Source of the DNA: Amia ocellicauda
Lineage: Eukaryota > Chordata > Actinopteri > Amiiformes > Amiidae
NCBI RefSeq assembly: GCF_036373705.1
Contig: NC_089851.1
Span: 50,279,470 to 50,343,469, forward strand
Length of the DNA: 64,000 bases
Direction of reading: 5' to 3'
Made by a program: the position numbers and the translations under genes. The number at the start of each line of letters is the position of its first letter. The stretch's first letter is position 1. Below are positions 48,181 to 58,900 of this stretch, in pieces. A model generated the notes under the pieces. It did not search any database. It was not told the origin of the DNA and saw only the letters and a program-made list of their open reading frames with translations.

Positions 48181-49170
48181 TTGCTAAGTGATTTTTTTTT
48201 CTTAAACAAAACGGAGGAGGTTGTTAAAGCTTTGCTACAGGCTGTCAAACAGGAATCGACCAGGGTGCAGCAGGTGGCTCACCAGGATGCTATGCGGATG
48301 CATCAGGAAGCACTGCAGGTCCAGCATGATACAAATAAAATGTTTAGAGAAGAGCAGGAAAAGGTGACTAAAGAACTGAAAGAGAGTGTTGAAGCACTTG
48401 GAACCAGGATTGGGCCACAGGGGGCTGCAACCCATTCCACTCCCCGCACCAATCACTTTCTGCAGAAAATGACAAAACAGGCCTTGAGGCCTTCCTTATG
48501 ACCTTTGAGAGGACAGCAGAGAGAGAGGGATGGCCAAAAGAATCCTGGGCAGGGTTCGTGGCACCTTATCTGGCAGGGGATGCACAGAAAGCGTACTTTG
48601 ATCTGGAGCTGAAGGACGCCCAGGACTATGATAATGACTCGATTGGGCATGACCACCGCAGTGAGGGCACATCGGTTTCAGCAGTGGGCCTACCAACCAG
48701 GACAACCACCCCGAACGCAGATGTTTGATCTGATCCATCTGGCCAGGAAATGGCTACAGCCAGAGGTCCATTCATCAGCCGAGGTGGTGGAGGCCATAGG
48801 CCTTGACCACTACCAACGCTGTTTGCCCAAGGAGGTTCGACGCTGGGTTGGCCAGAATGAGGTGCTGTCCGCTGACACCTTGGTGGCCATTGAAGAGCGG
48901 TTCTATACAGCCGGAGCAGCAGAGCATGTACCGGAGGTTAAAAACTCGTTCCCCAGGCCATGGCGAACCAGAGGACCGGGTAAGATGGTTCCAAAGTACT
49001 CTGGGAAACATGACGCGCTGGGAGATGGAAGAAAAGAGCAAGACTGGGGGGCAAAGGTGGGGCCTAAAGCCGAGACTAAGGGTTATAGGGGGTCACCATT
49101 ACAACCAATTGTCTGCTACAATTGTGACAAAGTAGGACATATTGCAGCCCACCGCCCAGGGAGAGAGGAA
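48181..49170 (+). pseudogene. Gag with coiled coil, SCAN-like capsid and damaged zinc knuckle
   Basis: An N-terminal Glu/Lys/Gln-rich helical region at about 48205-48400 probably forms a coiled coil. The capsid-like part is at 48490-48930 and includes KESWAGFVAPYLAGDAQKAY and, after a frameshift, RWVGQNEVLSADTLVAIEER, which resembles the SCAN domain of vertebrate zinc-finger proteins. SCAN is thought to derive from Gmr1-like Gag. The knuckle CYNCDKVGHIAAHR at about 49112-49155 has Arg in place of the last Cys of CCHC. Frameshifts near 48470 and 48630. Confidence 0.8.
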
Positions 49171-49779
49171 CCAATGCAATGTAATGTGTGTGATAAGGGG
49201 AAAGAGAAACCGGTATTTTATGCCTGCCCTGTTGGTACGGATGTTTTCATAGGCGGAGTACCTAATCCAAAACACATGTGTACAGTGATAGTCGATGGGA
49301 AAGAAGTGGCTGCGCTACTCGACTCTGGCAGTATGGTTACACTGGTCACAGAAAAATTGGTAGCGACCAATAAGCTGGATAGACATCAGGAGCTCAGTAT
49401 CACATGCATACATGGCGACACACGCCCCTATCCCACAGCCCTTGTAAACATACAGACAGAGGCCGGGATACTAGTTTACAAAGTCGGTGTGGTACCCAAC
49501 ATGCCATATCATGTGATACTGGGACGATATTTTCCTAATTTTGGAAAACTAGGTAGAAAACAGAGTAAATTGGAAATGCACACTGAAAACTGTAAGCAGG
49601 AAGTTAACTCGATCCCACAACTAGAGTTAAAAGTAGACCTGGTTCCAGTCGAGTCGAAAGTGAAGATTTTGGTTTTGGAAAATGAAACTGAAAACATAGG
49701 GGTGGAATGTAGTGACATAGATGACCCTAGGAGGGTGAGGAACCCAGCACTAGCAGGGTGGGTGAGAATCCATTCATAG
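49171..49779 (+). pseudogene. Retroelement aspartic protease region
   Basis: Continues the same frame as the SCAN-like part. The protease core shows VAALLDSGSMVTLV (catalytic DSG at about 49321-49329) and, further on, YHVILGRYFPNF, the hydrophobic-Gly motif of retropepsins. Stop at 49777-49779. Confidence 0.8.
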
Positions 49780-49843
49780 AGACCCCTGAAGCTGACAATA
49801 TAGAAGTGTCAGTGTTAGAGGGACTCCCCACTGAATTTGGCAT

Positions 49844-51055
49844 TTGCGAGATCTCACTCTACACTATGCTAAAGAAAATGTGAAGGTAGTAAATGGGACC
49901 CCTATGAATACTGCAGACCTGCCAACAGCTTATCCTTATTTTATGGTAAAAAATGACCTATTGTACCGTGTAAATAAGATAGGGGTGGACATTGTGGAGC
50001 AATTGCTAGTTCCCACCCCGTTCAGACGAACAGTTCTCACTGGCACATGGGCATATCCTGGGGGGACATCTGGGGATGGACAAAACCAAGGATAGACTCC
50101 TGAGGAGGTTTTACTGGCCAGGCGTACATGCAGACGTGACAGAACATTGTAGCTCATGTCCTGAATGTCAACTACATGCTCCTAAACCAGCATTCAGCCC
50201 ACTGGTCCCTTTGCCCATCATAGAGACCCCCTTTGCTAGGATAGCTATGGATCTGGTGGGACCTCTCCCGAAATCAGCCAGAGGGCATCAGTATATACTG
50301 GTTATTTTGGATTATGCCACCAGGTACCCAGAAGCCATTCCACTGCGGACCATGGCTTCAAAAGGTATTGTAAAAGAGCTAATGTTGATATGTAGTAGGG
50401 TGGGTATACCGAGGGAGATATTAACAGACCAGGGCACACCCTTTATGTCTAAGGTTATGACCGATCTGTGTAAATTGTTACAGGTTAAGCAGTTGAGAAC
50501 ATCAGTCTACCACCCACAAACAGATGGGTTGGTTGAGAGATTTAATAGGACCCTGAAGTCCATGCTAAGAAAGGTAATCGATAAGGATGGGAAAAATTGG
50601 GACTTCATGCTGCCCTACTTGATGTTTGCCATTAGGGAAGTCCCACAGGCTTCCCTGGGTTTTCGCCTTTTGAACTGTTATATGGGAGGCACCCCAGGGG
50701 GATATTAGACATAGCCCGTGAAACGTGGGAACACGAGTCCACTCCTTCCCGGAGTGTAGTCGAGCACATCAATGCTATGCAAGAGAGAATAGCCACAGTC
50801 ACTCCCATTGTGAGAGAGCACCTAAGGCAGGGACAGGAACGCCAACAATTTGCCTATAATCATCAGGCTACACTGAGGGTGTTCCAGCCTGATGACAGGG
50901 TGTTGGTGTTGGTTCCCACTGTAGAATGTAAATTTCTGGCTACGTGGAAGGGACCTTATGAGATTATAGAGCGAATAGGGGAAGTGAACTATAAGGTTCG
51001 GCAGCGCGGCCGTTGACCCCCAGAACAAATATATCATGTCAACTTAATAAAAGCC
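49844..51055 (+). pseudogene. Integrase, upstream of RT
   Basis: The zinc-binding H2C2 domain is at about 50045-50170 (GHILGGHLGMDKTKDRL, then CSSCPEC). The catalytic core has Asp in AMDLVGPLP (about 50250), Asp in LTDQGTPFM (about 50428) and Glu in GLVERFNRT (about 50535), with 35 residues between the last two. A C-terminal region with a YHVNLIKAWK motif ends near 51055. Frameshifts near 50045 and 50700, and a TGA at 51015 replacing an Arg codon. Confidence 0.88.
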
Positions 51056-51070
51056 TGGAAGGACAGGAAA

Positions 51071-52550
51071 GTGTTGATGTTGACTTACCCCCCTCAGCCA
51101 CTAGGGGCACCAAAGGTGAATATTGCAGCCACCCTGTCACCTGACCAGTTGAAGGAGGTGAATGACTTGATAATACGTAATAGGGAAGTTTTCTCAGGCA
51201 TACCGGGGCGTACCCATTTAGTCTCTCACGACATTGTGTCGCTCCCAGGAAAGAAGGTAAATATGAGGCCTTACAGGGTACCAGAAGCTCGCAGGAACGC
51301 TATTAGAAATGAGGTTAAGGAAATGCTGGAGGCAGGGGTGATTGAAAAATCCCACAGTGAGTGGTCCAGCCCTATAGTCATGGTTTCCAAGCCTGATGGC
51401 TCCTGGAGATTCTGTAATGATTTTAGAAAGGTTAGTGAAATTTCAAAGTTTGATGCATACCCAATGCCCCGAGTAGACTAATTGTTAGAGAATATTGGGA
51501 ATGCTTGCTATATTTCAACTCTTGACTTAGCCAAGGGCTACTGGCAGATTCCCTTGACCCCGGGTGCCAAAGAAAAAAAAGCCTTTGCCACCCCAGATGG
51601 TCTGTTTCACTACACAGTGATGCCCTTTGGCCTGCATGGTGCTCCTGCCACCTTTCAAAGGTTGATGGACCACGTACTTAGACCATATGTGGCAGCATAT
51701 TTAGATGATTTGGTCATTCACAGTCCAGATTGGGAATCACATTTGTCTCAGCTCCAAGCGGTATTGGATTCAATACATGCAGCAGGCCTGATGGCTAATC
51801 CAACCAAATACAATTTGGGGTTGGAAGAGGCCAAATACTTGGGATATACAGTAGGGAGGGGTATGGTGAAACCCCAAATATCCAAGGTTGAAGCCATAGA
51901 CTCTTGGCCTAGGCCTGTCAATAAAAAGCAGGTTAAGGCATTTTTGGGGTTAACTGGGTACTACCGGAGGTTTATTCCCGACTATGCTACCTTAGCGAAC
52001 CCCTCTGACTGATATGACTAAGGCTAGAGAACCCAATATGGTTAGGTGGGGTGATACAGCAGACTGGGCTTTCCGGAGCCTACAGGAGGCGCTCTGCAGC
52101 AACCCCGTTTTAATGGTACCTGACTTTCAGAAAGAATTTATAGTCCAGATGGACGCCTCTGAGGTGGGGATAGGAGCGGTTTTGTCCCAAAGGATGGGTG
52201 ATCACGAACACCCGGTATTGTTCCTTAGCAGAAAGTTGGAATCCAATGAAAGAAATTATTCGGTAGTTGAAAAAGAATGTTTGGCAATGAAGTGGGCTTT
52301 GGACAGTCTTCAATACTATTTGTTGGGCAGGCACTTCACCCTGATCACTGACCATGCCCCCCTCACTTGGATGCTTCATTCGAAAGACAGGAATGCCCGT
52401 GTGATGAGGTGGTTTTTGAGTCTCCAACCTTTTCATTTCACCCTGCAGCACAGCCAGGGAAGGCCATGGGGAATGTTGATGGGCTGTCCCAGGGGCATGC
52501 TTTCTTTGCGGCTGTCGCTTGACCTATGGGGTCGCAGCTGGGGGGGAGGA
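51071..52550 (+). pseudogene. Reverse transcriptase and RNase H
   Basis: RT motifs: SSPIVMVSKPDGSWRFC, STLDLAKGYWQIPL, MPFGLHGAPATFQRLMD and the catalytic YLDDLVIHS near 51700. RNase H has VQMDASEVGIGAVLSQ, then NYSVVEKECLAMKWAL, then LITDHAPLTWM. A TAA at 51479-51481 interrupts the RT just after the PMPRVD motif, and a frameshift near 52010 separates the RNase H. Confidence 0.9.
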
Positions 52551-52552
52551 TG
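52539..52552 (+). other. Polypurine tract
   Basis: GGGGGGGAGGA-type purine run directly before the 3' LTR, the usual plus-strand primer position. Confidence 0.75.
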
Positions 52553-52656
52553 TGTGACAAACCAAGGGGCAGGGTCATACATGGCAAATATGTCAGGCCA
52601 GGTCTGCTGCAAGGTCTGTACTCTAGGGTAGAATACCAATCCTAGACAACTACATT
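52553..52656 (+). repeat. 3' LTR, truncated
   Basis: Matches the first 104 bases of the 5' LTR, then breaks off after CTACATT exactly where the GTGAAGA inverted end of the 52657 segment begins. Confidence 0.88.
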
Positions 52657-52778
52657 GTGAAGAATGTGAGGTCACTGTGAGCTCCCTGTGACCTAACTGC
52701 TCACGGTGTGGGTTCATAGTGACATGGATATTCAGTAATTAGATTCAAGACACACACAGTAATATGTTCAGAAATGTA

Positions 52779-52784
52779 TTTATT
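52779..52784 (-). terminator. Poly(A) signal of the unidentified minus-strand gene
   Basis: AATAAA on the minus strand, 36 bases downstream of the TAA that ends the terminal candidate exon. Confidence 0.4.
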
Positions 52785-52819
52785 AGTGATCTGTACAATG
52801 TTTCAATTTGATGAAGCAC

Positions 52820-54437
52820 TTAAAATTCTACTGTAGTCTTCATTTTGTTCAGTTTTCCTTGTTTTACTTCTATTGCCACCTCATCATGAAAATGCTTCAC
52901 ACATTCTGGAATAGAAAATCAAACTGTAAATACAACACAATTTCTGGAATATCAATGGAAAATCATGCGTGTTCACCGGATACATTATACAAATACTACT
53001 CTTTCAAAAAGGATTAAAAAATAATACAATTGCATGACTAATGTTTGGTAACAGTTTAATTATTTTACCTGACCACTTAGCACAATCCAGTTGATTTTAA
53101 AGCCCAAAATCTTTCCTAAAATGACATACTGTAATCAGTTAGCTATAAATATTGCAAAGAGGAAAATCATAATTGTAACAATGTGATTACACTTACTGAA
53201 AATACCTCAAACTCCTCTACTTTGTCGACCAACTGGTTGTGTTCATCCTCGTCAGGAATTATTTTTATTAGGATTGATCCCTCATGATGATTCCTTGATT
53301 TTTGTTTTAAGAATGAGAAATTGAATATTATTATTTGCTGCAAGACAAAAAAGGTAAAGAACAATTATAGCATCAATTGGAAGAATGAAAATATTTACAT
53401 ATTACTTAATTGTAAAGAGAATCCATATTATTTCCCCTGCATGACTTCAAGCAAACAGACAATGATAAAATATTTTTCATTACAAATGAAGACCATACCT
53501 GGCCTTTTCTGAATACACTAAAGAAAAATGTGATTATTATTTAATCTTATTCCACATTCTTAAATGTAGTCATAAAAAACTATCTTTGAAAATGAGGTCA
53601 AACAGTATATCCAAAGTATTTCAGCCTCCACCAATTCTAAAGCATTAAGAACTCTTAATGGGTCTGTTTCTCTATAATGTAATTGTTGTATTGTAATAAA
53701 CTTCTGGTGTTTTTTAGTTTTGTTATTGTTACTCTGTAGCCTGTTTTAAACTTAATTAACACTAGAACGGTTATAGCCGCTTTTTGTGCAGCTTTCGCAA
53801 TTCAAAAGCGCGAATGTCAATTTCTCCCACATATCTGTTTTGTTATTAAATGTTTTAATTAAATACGGTGTTTCAGATGGAAACTCCTCATCATTAATAA
53901 GTTATAAATACTTTCTTCTCAAACCCCCGGACCTGCGGTAATAATATAGCCGACAATCTGGTCTTTGTAATACATTAGTCAGTGTGAAATAATTATATGT
54001 GATATGTGCATACCGATATATACATCACTTTTAATTTTCACTAAAGTTTTATCCAAGTCTTTAGTTTTCCTCACACAGCCGTTTCATAGGAGCCGCACAT
54101 TGTTCGGGCGCTGCGGTTGTATGTGGTGCGAAATGTGGCGATTCTAGTGTTTAGTAAAGAAAACCGACACAGCTGCAGTGACTAGTAAATACTGCATATT
54201 TCGGTTGCAGTTGCTATAGTCTGTGATCTCTGGTTTATTCATGATCGCAATTTTCTGGAAAACACAAAAGAATAAATGAAAATGCCTCACCATATCCCTC
54301 TTTACTGATCCTGTCTCCTGAGAAATGGCGGAGTGCGGGGTCTTCACAGCCACCACAGACTCCGTGTTTAAACAAGAGTGAACTCCCGCTTTTCTCCCAT
54401 CTGTGAGAAGGGCTGCTCTAATACAATCCAGGTGCAT
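52820..54437 (-). CDS. Unidentified small spliced gene (tentative)
   Basis: Exon candidates on the minus strand: 54437-54291, opening MHLDCIRAALLTDGRK, with donor GTGAGG, phase 0; an exon starting near 53340 after a strong acceptor (CTTTTTTGTCTTGCAG) and ending near 53198-53208, coding KSRNHHEGSILIKIIP and DEDEHNQLVDKVEEFE; a possible exon at about 53115-53069; and a terminal exon 52905-52820 after CTATTCCAG, coding CVKHFHDEVAIEVKQGKLN and ending in TAA, with AATAAA at 52784-52779 soon after. Exons 1 and 2 join in phase; I could not find a fully phase-consistent path from exon 2 to the last exon. I do not recognise the protein. The acidic/hydrophobic pattern and strong splice signals look like a real host gene, or a captured one. 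Confidence 0.4.
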
Positions 54438-55429
54438 CGTGTTAAAAATCCAATCGTTTTTAAAAGAGAAGACTGGAATAAGAAATTATGCAGGTTTTCC
54501 ATTATGTAGAGAGTACAAAAAAAAAAAAAACACCAAAACTTCATGCAAATGCCATAATGCACCGTTTCGGGTAACACAAATGTTGCCATCTAAATTAGGC
54601 GGAGTTGACTATCTAATTTACATAGAAGATATTTAGCGCCCCCTGTTGAAAAGGTCACAGTGACCAGGTCACAGTGAGCTCACAGGGAATTCACACTGTG
54701 AGCTCACAAGGTGACCTCACTGTGAGCTCAGTGTGATGTCTGCTCCGGTGAGCTCACAGTGACCTGGTCCTGAATTCACGTCTTCACTGGGTAACGTCAT
54801 ACTCGTACTGTTAATGTTACTTAAACTTTATTGATGGCATTAGGAAGTTTCCAAATGTAAACATACACAGTTAGAAAAGTAATGGTCATGTGTAAAGCAC
54901 ATTAAGCTTTTTTCAGCGTTAGTACTTTTAGACTCTCCCGTAAATATCACGGCACTACAGCATGATGCTCTTTAATTTCTAAGTACAAATAATGTTGTAA
55001 TACATATCGTCTGTATTCGACGCCACCACAGTTTGATGTGCTAAGAACAGCAGGGCGTGTCGGAGCCTCCGCTGTCCTCACAGCAGCTATACAGACTCAA
55101 TGTGCTGCTGCTTTGGTCTGAATCTGTGAGAAACCACGCCTCATCATTTGAATATACCAAATGGAAATGTGGCATTATGAAATAGTGCCATGAAATACTG
55201 AAATGTGGCATTATGAAAAACATAATTAAAAACAATACTGTTTATTTATATATTGACTAATTTATATATTGATATTTATGTATGTATTTATTGTCTCATT
55301 TATTTATTAAAGGATTTATTTCATAGCCATATTTATTTATTTATTTATTTATTTAATATTGACTCAAACTGCATTCCATAGATATTCACTGCACGTACTT
55401 TCTCCTCGCTCTGAGTAGGGCAGGGGCTA
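54438..55429. other. Region between the unidentified gene and ODAD4
   Basis: Contains the GTGAGCTCAC cluster (54655-54787) and two near-identical units with AAATGTGGCATTATGAAA (55160-55215). A TTTA-rich tract is followed by AATATTGACTCAAACTGCAT, which is one copy of a dispersed repeat. No gene recognised. Confidence 0.4.
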
Positions 55430-55530
55430 TTTGTGACGTCATTGCGCGTCCGTTGCCGAGGAGATCGGCGTTTCAAATGATAGGCGTTCGATCTAAGGCG
55501 TTAGACAGGAAGGACACTTCGGGGTGAGCT
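55430..55530 (+). promoter_or_regulatory. ODAD4: Probable ODAD4 promoter / first non-coding exon
   Basis: CpG-richer than its surroundings. A perfect cyclic-AMP response element, TGACGTCA, lies at 55434-55441, and a GTTGCC half X-box at 55452-55457 (the full 14-base match is weak). A GTGAGC donor follows 55523, so a short first exon may end there. Confidence 0.45.
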
Positions 55531-55973
55531 AGTGTTAAGCTGTACATTCATTCCGTAATATGGAAAGCCGCACGCCAAGCAAATAATATTACAATATTAC
55601 AAGTGTGTAGATGTGTGTGTGTGTGCGCGCTAATGGAAATCTGCCTAGTATTCCCTTTTTACCAGTTTTAAAATATGAATGCAGGTCACAACAGCACCGC
55701 ATCGGATTACCCAGTGTCATGAAATAAATTACGTTGGAGTTGAACCCGAAATGTTAGAAAATAACTTGATGTTAGCTCGTTGTGTGTGTGTGTGTGTTTT
55801 CTCACACAAATTACCACTCAACAACTACGCGAGCAACCCCCCCCCCCGAAAAAAAGAATGTCCTCCCAACTTCTGAAACCAAACTTACGCCCGTTCACAC
55901 ACATTAACACATTCTGATATAAACACACATATCAACACATTCTGATAACACCATTGTCTCTTGTACTGTAGTT

Positions 55974-58900
55974 TTGGTATGTAAAGGTAATGAACAGCTG
56001 TACGATGGAGAGCAGGAAACCAAGTGCTTGATTTCTACCTACATAACAGAAGGCAACCAACTTTACCTCAAAGGGGAATATATCAAATCCATTGCATGTT
56101 ACAACAAGGTAAACTTGTGTGCCAAAACACTTGGTGACCATTTGCTAATGGTTTATGTTTTGTGTATCTGTTTAAATCATATAGTTTAATTTCATATTAC
56201 ATTCATAATGGTACGAAAAGGTTACACCAGTTTATACATAGAAATGACCAGAAACTGATTTGTAAAATGAGCTGTCAAGTTTACAACTACAACCAATTGT
56301 GTTTCAATATCTGGTGTTGACATTTAATGAGAGAGCATTTAGAGAACAATGTTACACTATATCTGCATGGGAGAAGGCAGTATGTTTATATCTCAGGATG
56401 CAGTTTAGACTTTCTCTGTACCTAGTAACCTCTCCTCCTTGTCTTTGTTTTGGCCAACTGACAATTTTTGCCAGTCAGTGTTGAAGCTATATGTTACTGA
56501 TTAGTATTTTGGGCAGTGCAACAGCGTATTACATTTCTGTCTTTGTATACAACGCAATACACCAGATAATTCCCCTCACAGCAGTGTTGTGTATAGTGTG
56601 TGTTAATCTTTTTAAGTGGCACTGACACTGTGACATGTTGCGCAGGCGCTGGCGCTGCAGCCGGATAACAAGCACTTGCTGGTGGCACGCTCCAGATCTT
56701 TCCTGAGGCTGGGGGATCCCAAGAGTGCTCTGCAGGATGCTGAGTCTTCACTCAAAGACGACAAGGGGTTCTTCAAGGTTTGCTGCTGAGTGCCTTCACA
56801 AGATTATTACTTAATGCCTTCAATGTGCAGACCTTTATTACGGGTCCCAGTATGCTTTCTACACACCTTTCCCCCAAGCAAACAAACACAGTCGCACACA
56901 CATAGGAATTGGGTGAAAGGATGCTGTTTTGCTATTATTTGTTCAGGTGTGCAGACTTGCACTTTTGCTTATCTCCACTTTATTATTTTGTCTTGTATTC
57001 TGCATTTCCACTGAAATATATTTTTTTAATGTGATCTGATTCACCATCAGCCACATCTACAACAACACAAAACAAGAATGTTAAAACAAATAAAGGCACA
57101 TCACTTTAATAGCTCAAACAACCTGATGATATTCAATGCCATATGTTGCACAATCCCTGTGGTTTAATCTCTAATCTATATTGTATTATTCAATGTTAAG
57201 TTGCTACTGATGGTTTCCCCCCAACACCCAGGGTATTTACCAGAAAGCAGAAGCCTTGTACGCAATGGGAAACTTTGAATTTGCTTTGGTGTTTTTCCAT
57301 CGGGGACACAAACTGCGACCAGAGCTCCAGGAACTCAGACTTGGCATCCAAAAAGCACAAGAGGCCATTGAGAATTCTGTGGGCAGTAAGTACAATTGTT
57401 TCAAATCTAGATCAGTTAAAACACTAGAGAAGATTAGGAACGAGAGGGCACTCTGAGCCTGCTCTGATTGCTTGACTAGTTCTCCTGTCTGAAATAATGA
57501 AGTGGATCTAAAATTAGTTATGAAGAATTCCATGTATCAACTACTGGCTAATTATAAACTATCCTCTAATAATGAAGGGCAATTGAAGTATGTAAAGCTT
57601 ACCTACATGCAGAAAAGGCCCAATTTATAATAATAATTATAAAAAGATGTTAGAGTAAGAGTAAGAGGTATGAATCATGAATCGACATGTACTTTATTTT
57701 TTCTTTTGTTTCACGAAATTACAAAAACATATTTTCATATAATTTAGGCCAAGGGTTCTTAATCCTGATCCTGGAGGACCCCCTACCCTGCTGGTTTTTG
57801 TTCCAAGTGAGCTCTAAATTACTTAATTGAACCTTACGTTTGCTAATAATTTTCTTAATCAGAGCCTTTTCATTATTTAAACACTGGGGTTTGTATAAGG
57901 AAAGTTGTATAAGGAACTTAATATCCTATTAAAGAACCAACTTTTTTATCAGTTATACAATTTAAAAAGTCAAATGTAAGCAAATTGTAACTTATATGAA
58001 GGGTTCAGTTAAGTAACTGAGAGCTCAATTGGAACAATTGTCCTGGCTAAGGGCGTCTGCTAATAAATAAATAATAATAATAACAAAAAATGCTGGGTAG
58101 GGACTCCTCCAGGACCAGGGTTGAGAACCACTGAGTTCTGAGTATTGTTTTGCCCCCTCAGTCTGTTTATTTACATATTTATGTATGAGAGCAATCATAG
58201 GATAGTTAGTGTGCCAGTTACTTATTGATCACAATTATTCAATAATGTTTTGTATTATTAGTGGGTGAAATGATTATTTTATAGTCTGTTTGATGTGTTT
58301 GAGATGACTGACTTGATTAAGAACTTGAGGTTTTGGATGTGTATTTTGCAGGGTTTTTTGCCTCATATAGTGCCATTGCTCTCAAAGGTTGCCAGTAAAT
58401 CCTCAACTACAGGGAAGTCTGCTTACTTTGTGTTCCTAAGGAAAGGAAAATATTCTGGATAACCTAAGCAGCTAAGAAACAGAAAAAGTGGTATTATTGG
58501 GAATGTCAAGTTCCAGTGTTGTGTCTAGAAGTTTGGTATTTGATTTATAAGGAGTTGAAAAATTAAATTCCATGTTGTTCCCGCAGAATGGTCTAGTAGG
58601 ATGTGCTAACTGAATATTTTTTTTGCTTCCTAGGCCCTTCATCTGTGAAGCTGGAAAACATAGGTGACCTTTCTTTCTTCCATGGAAAGGATGAGGTATG
58701 CTTGCTAATGTTTCCTGTAATTCAACAATTATCAACCTTTCTTGAACATATAAGTATTTAAATGATGGAAATACTGATACTGATCCATTTCATAGAACAG
58801 AAGCTGCAGGATAAGCATAACAGCAATGATCTTCAGTATTATTTGAATTCTCCAAGTCAAGTCAAGTCTCAAATATCAAGCACTTTGACGGATATAAAAT

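Larger units (their letters stand above)
47986..52656 (+). mobile_element. Gmr1-like Ty3/gypsy LTR retrotransposon (IN before RT)
   Basis: Order along the plus strand: 5' LTR, primer site, Gag with SCAN-like capsid, zinc knuckle, protease, integrase, reverse transcriptase, RNase H, polypurine tract, truncated 3' LTR. The integrase lies upstream of the reverse transcriptase. That order is the hallmark of the Gmr1-like group of deuterostome Ty3/gypsy elements; most gypsy elements are RT-RH-IN. Multiple frameshifts and stops (near 48470, 48630, 49779, 50045, 50708, 51014, 51479 and 52010) show it is dead. Confidence 0.92.
52657..54787. mobile_element. Candidate 2.1-kb element with imperfect terminal inverted repeats
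   Basis: The left end reads GTGAAGA, GTGA, then GGTCACTGTGAGCTC. The complement of the right end (54787 leftwards) reads GTGAAGA, GTGA, an 11-base insertion, then GGTCACTGTGAGCTC. Subterminal GTGAGCTCAC palindromes repeat at 54674, 54698 and 54748. No target-site duplication is visible and no transposase was recognised. It holds the unidentified spliced gene at 52820-54437. It could also be coincidental local inverted repeats. Confidence 0.4.
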
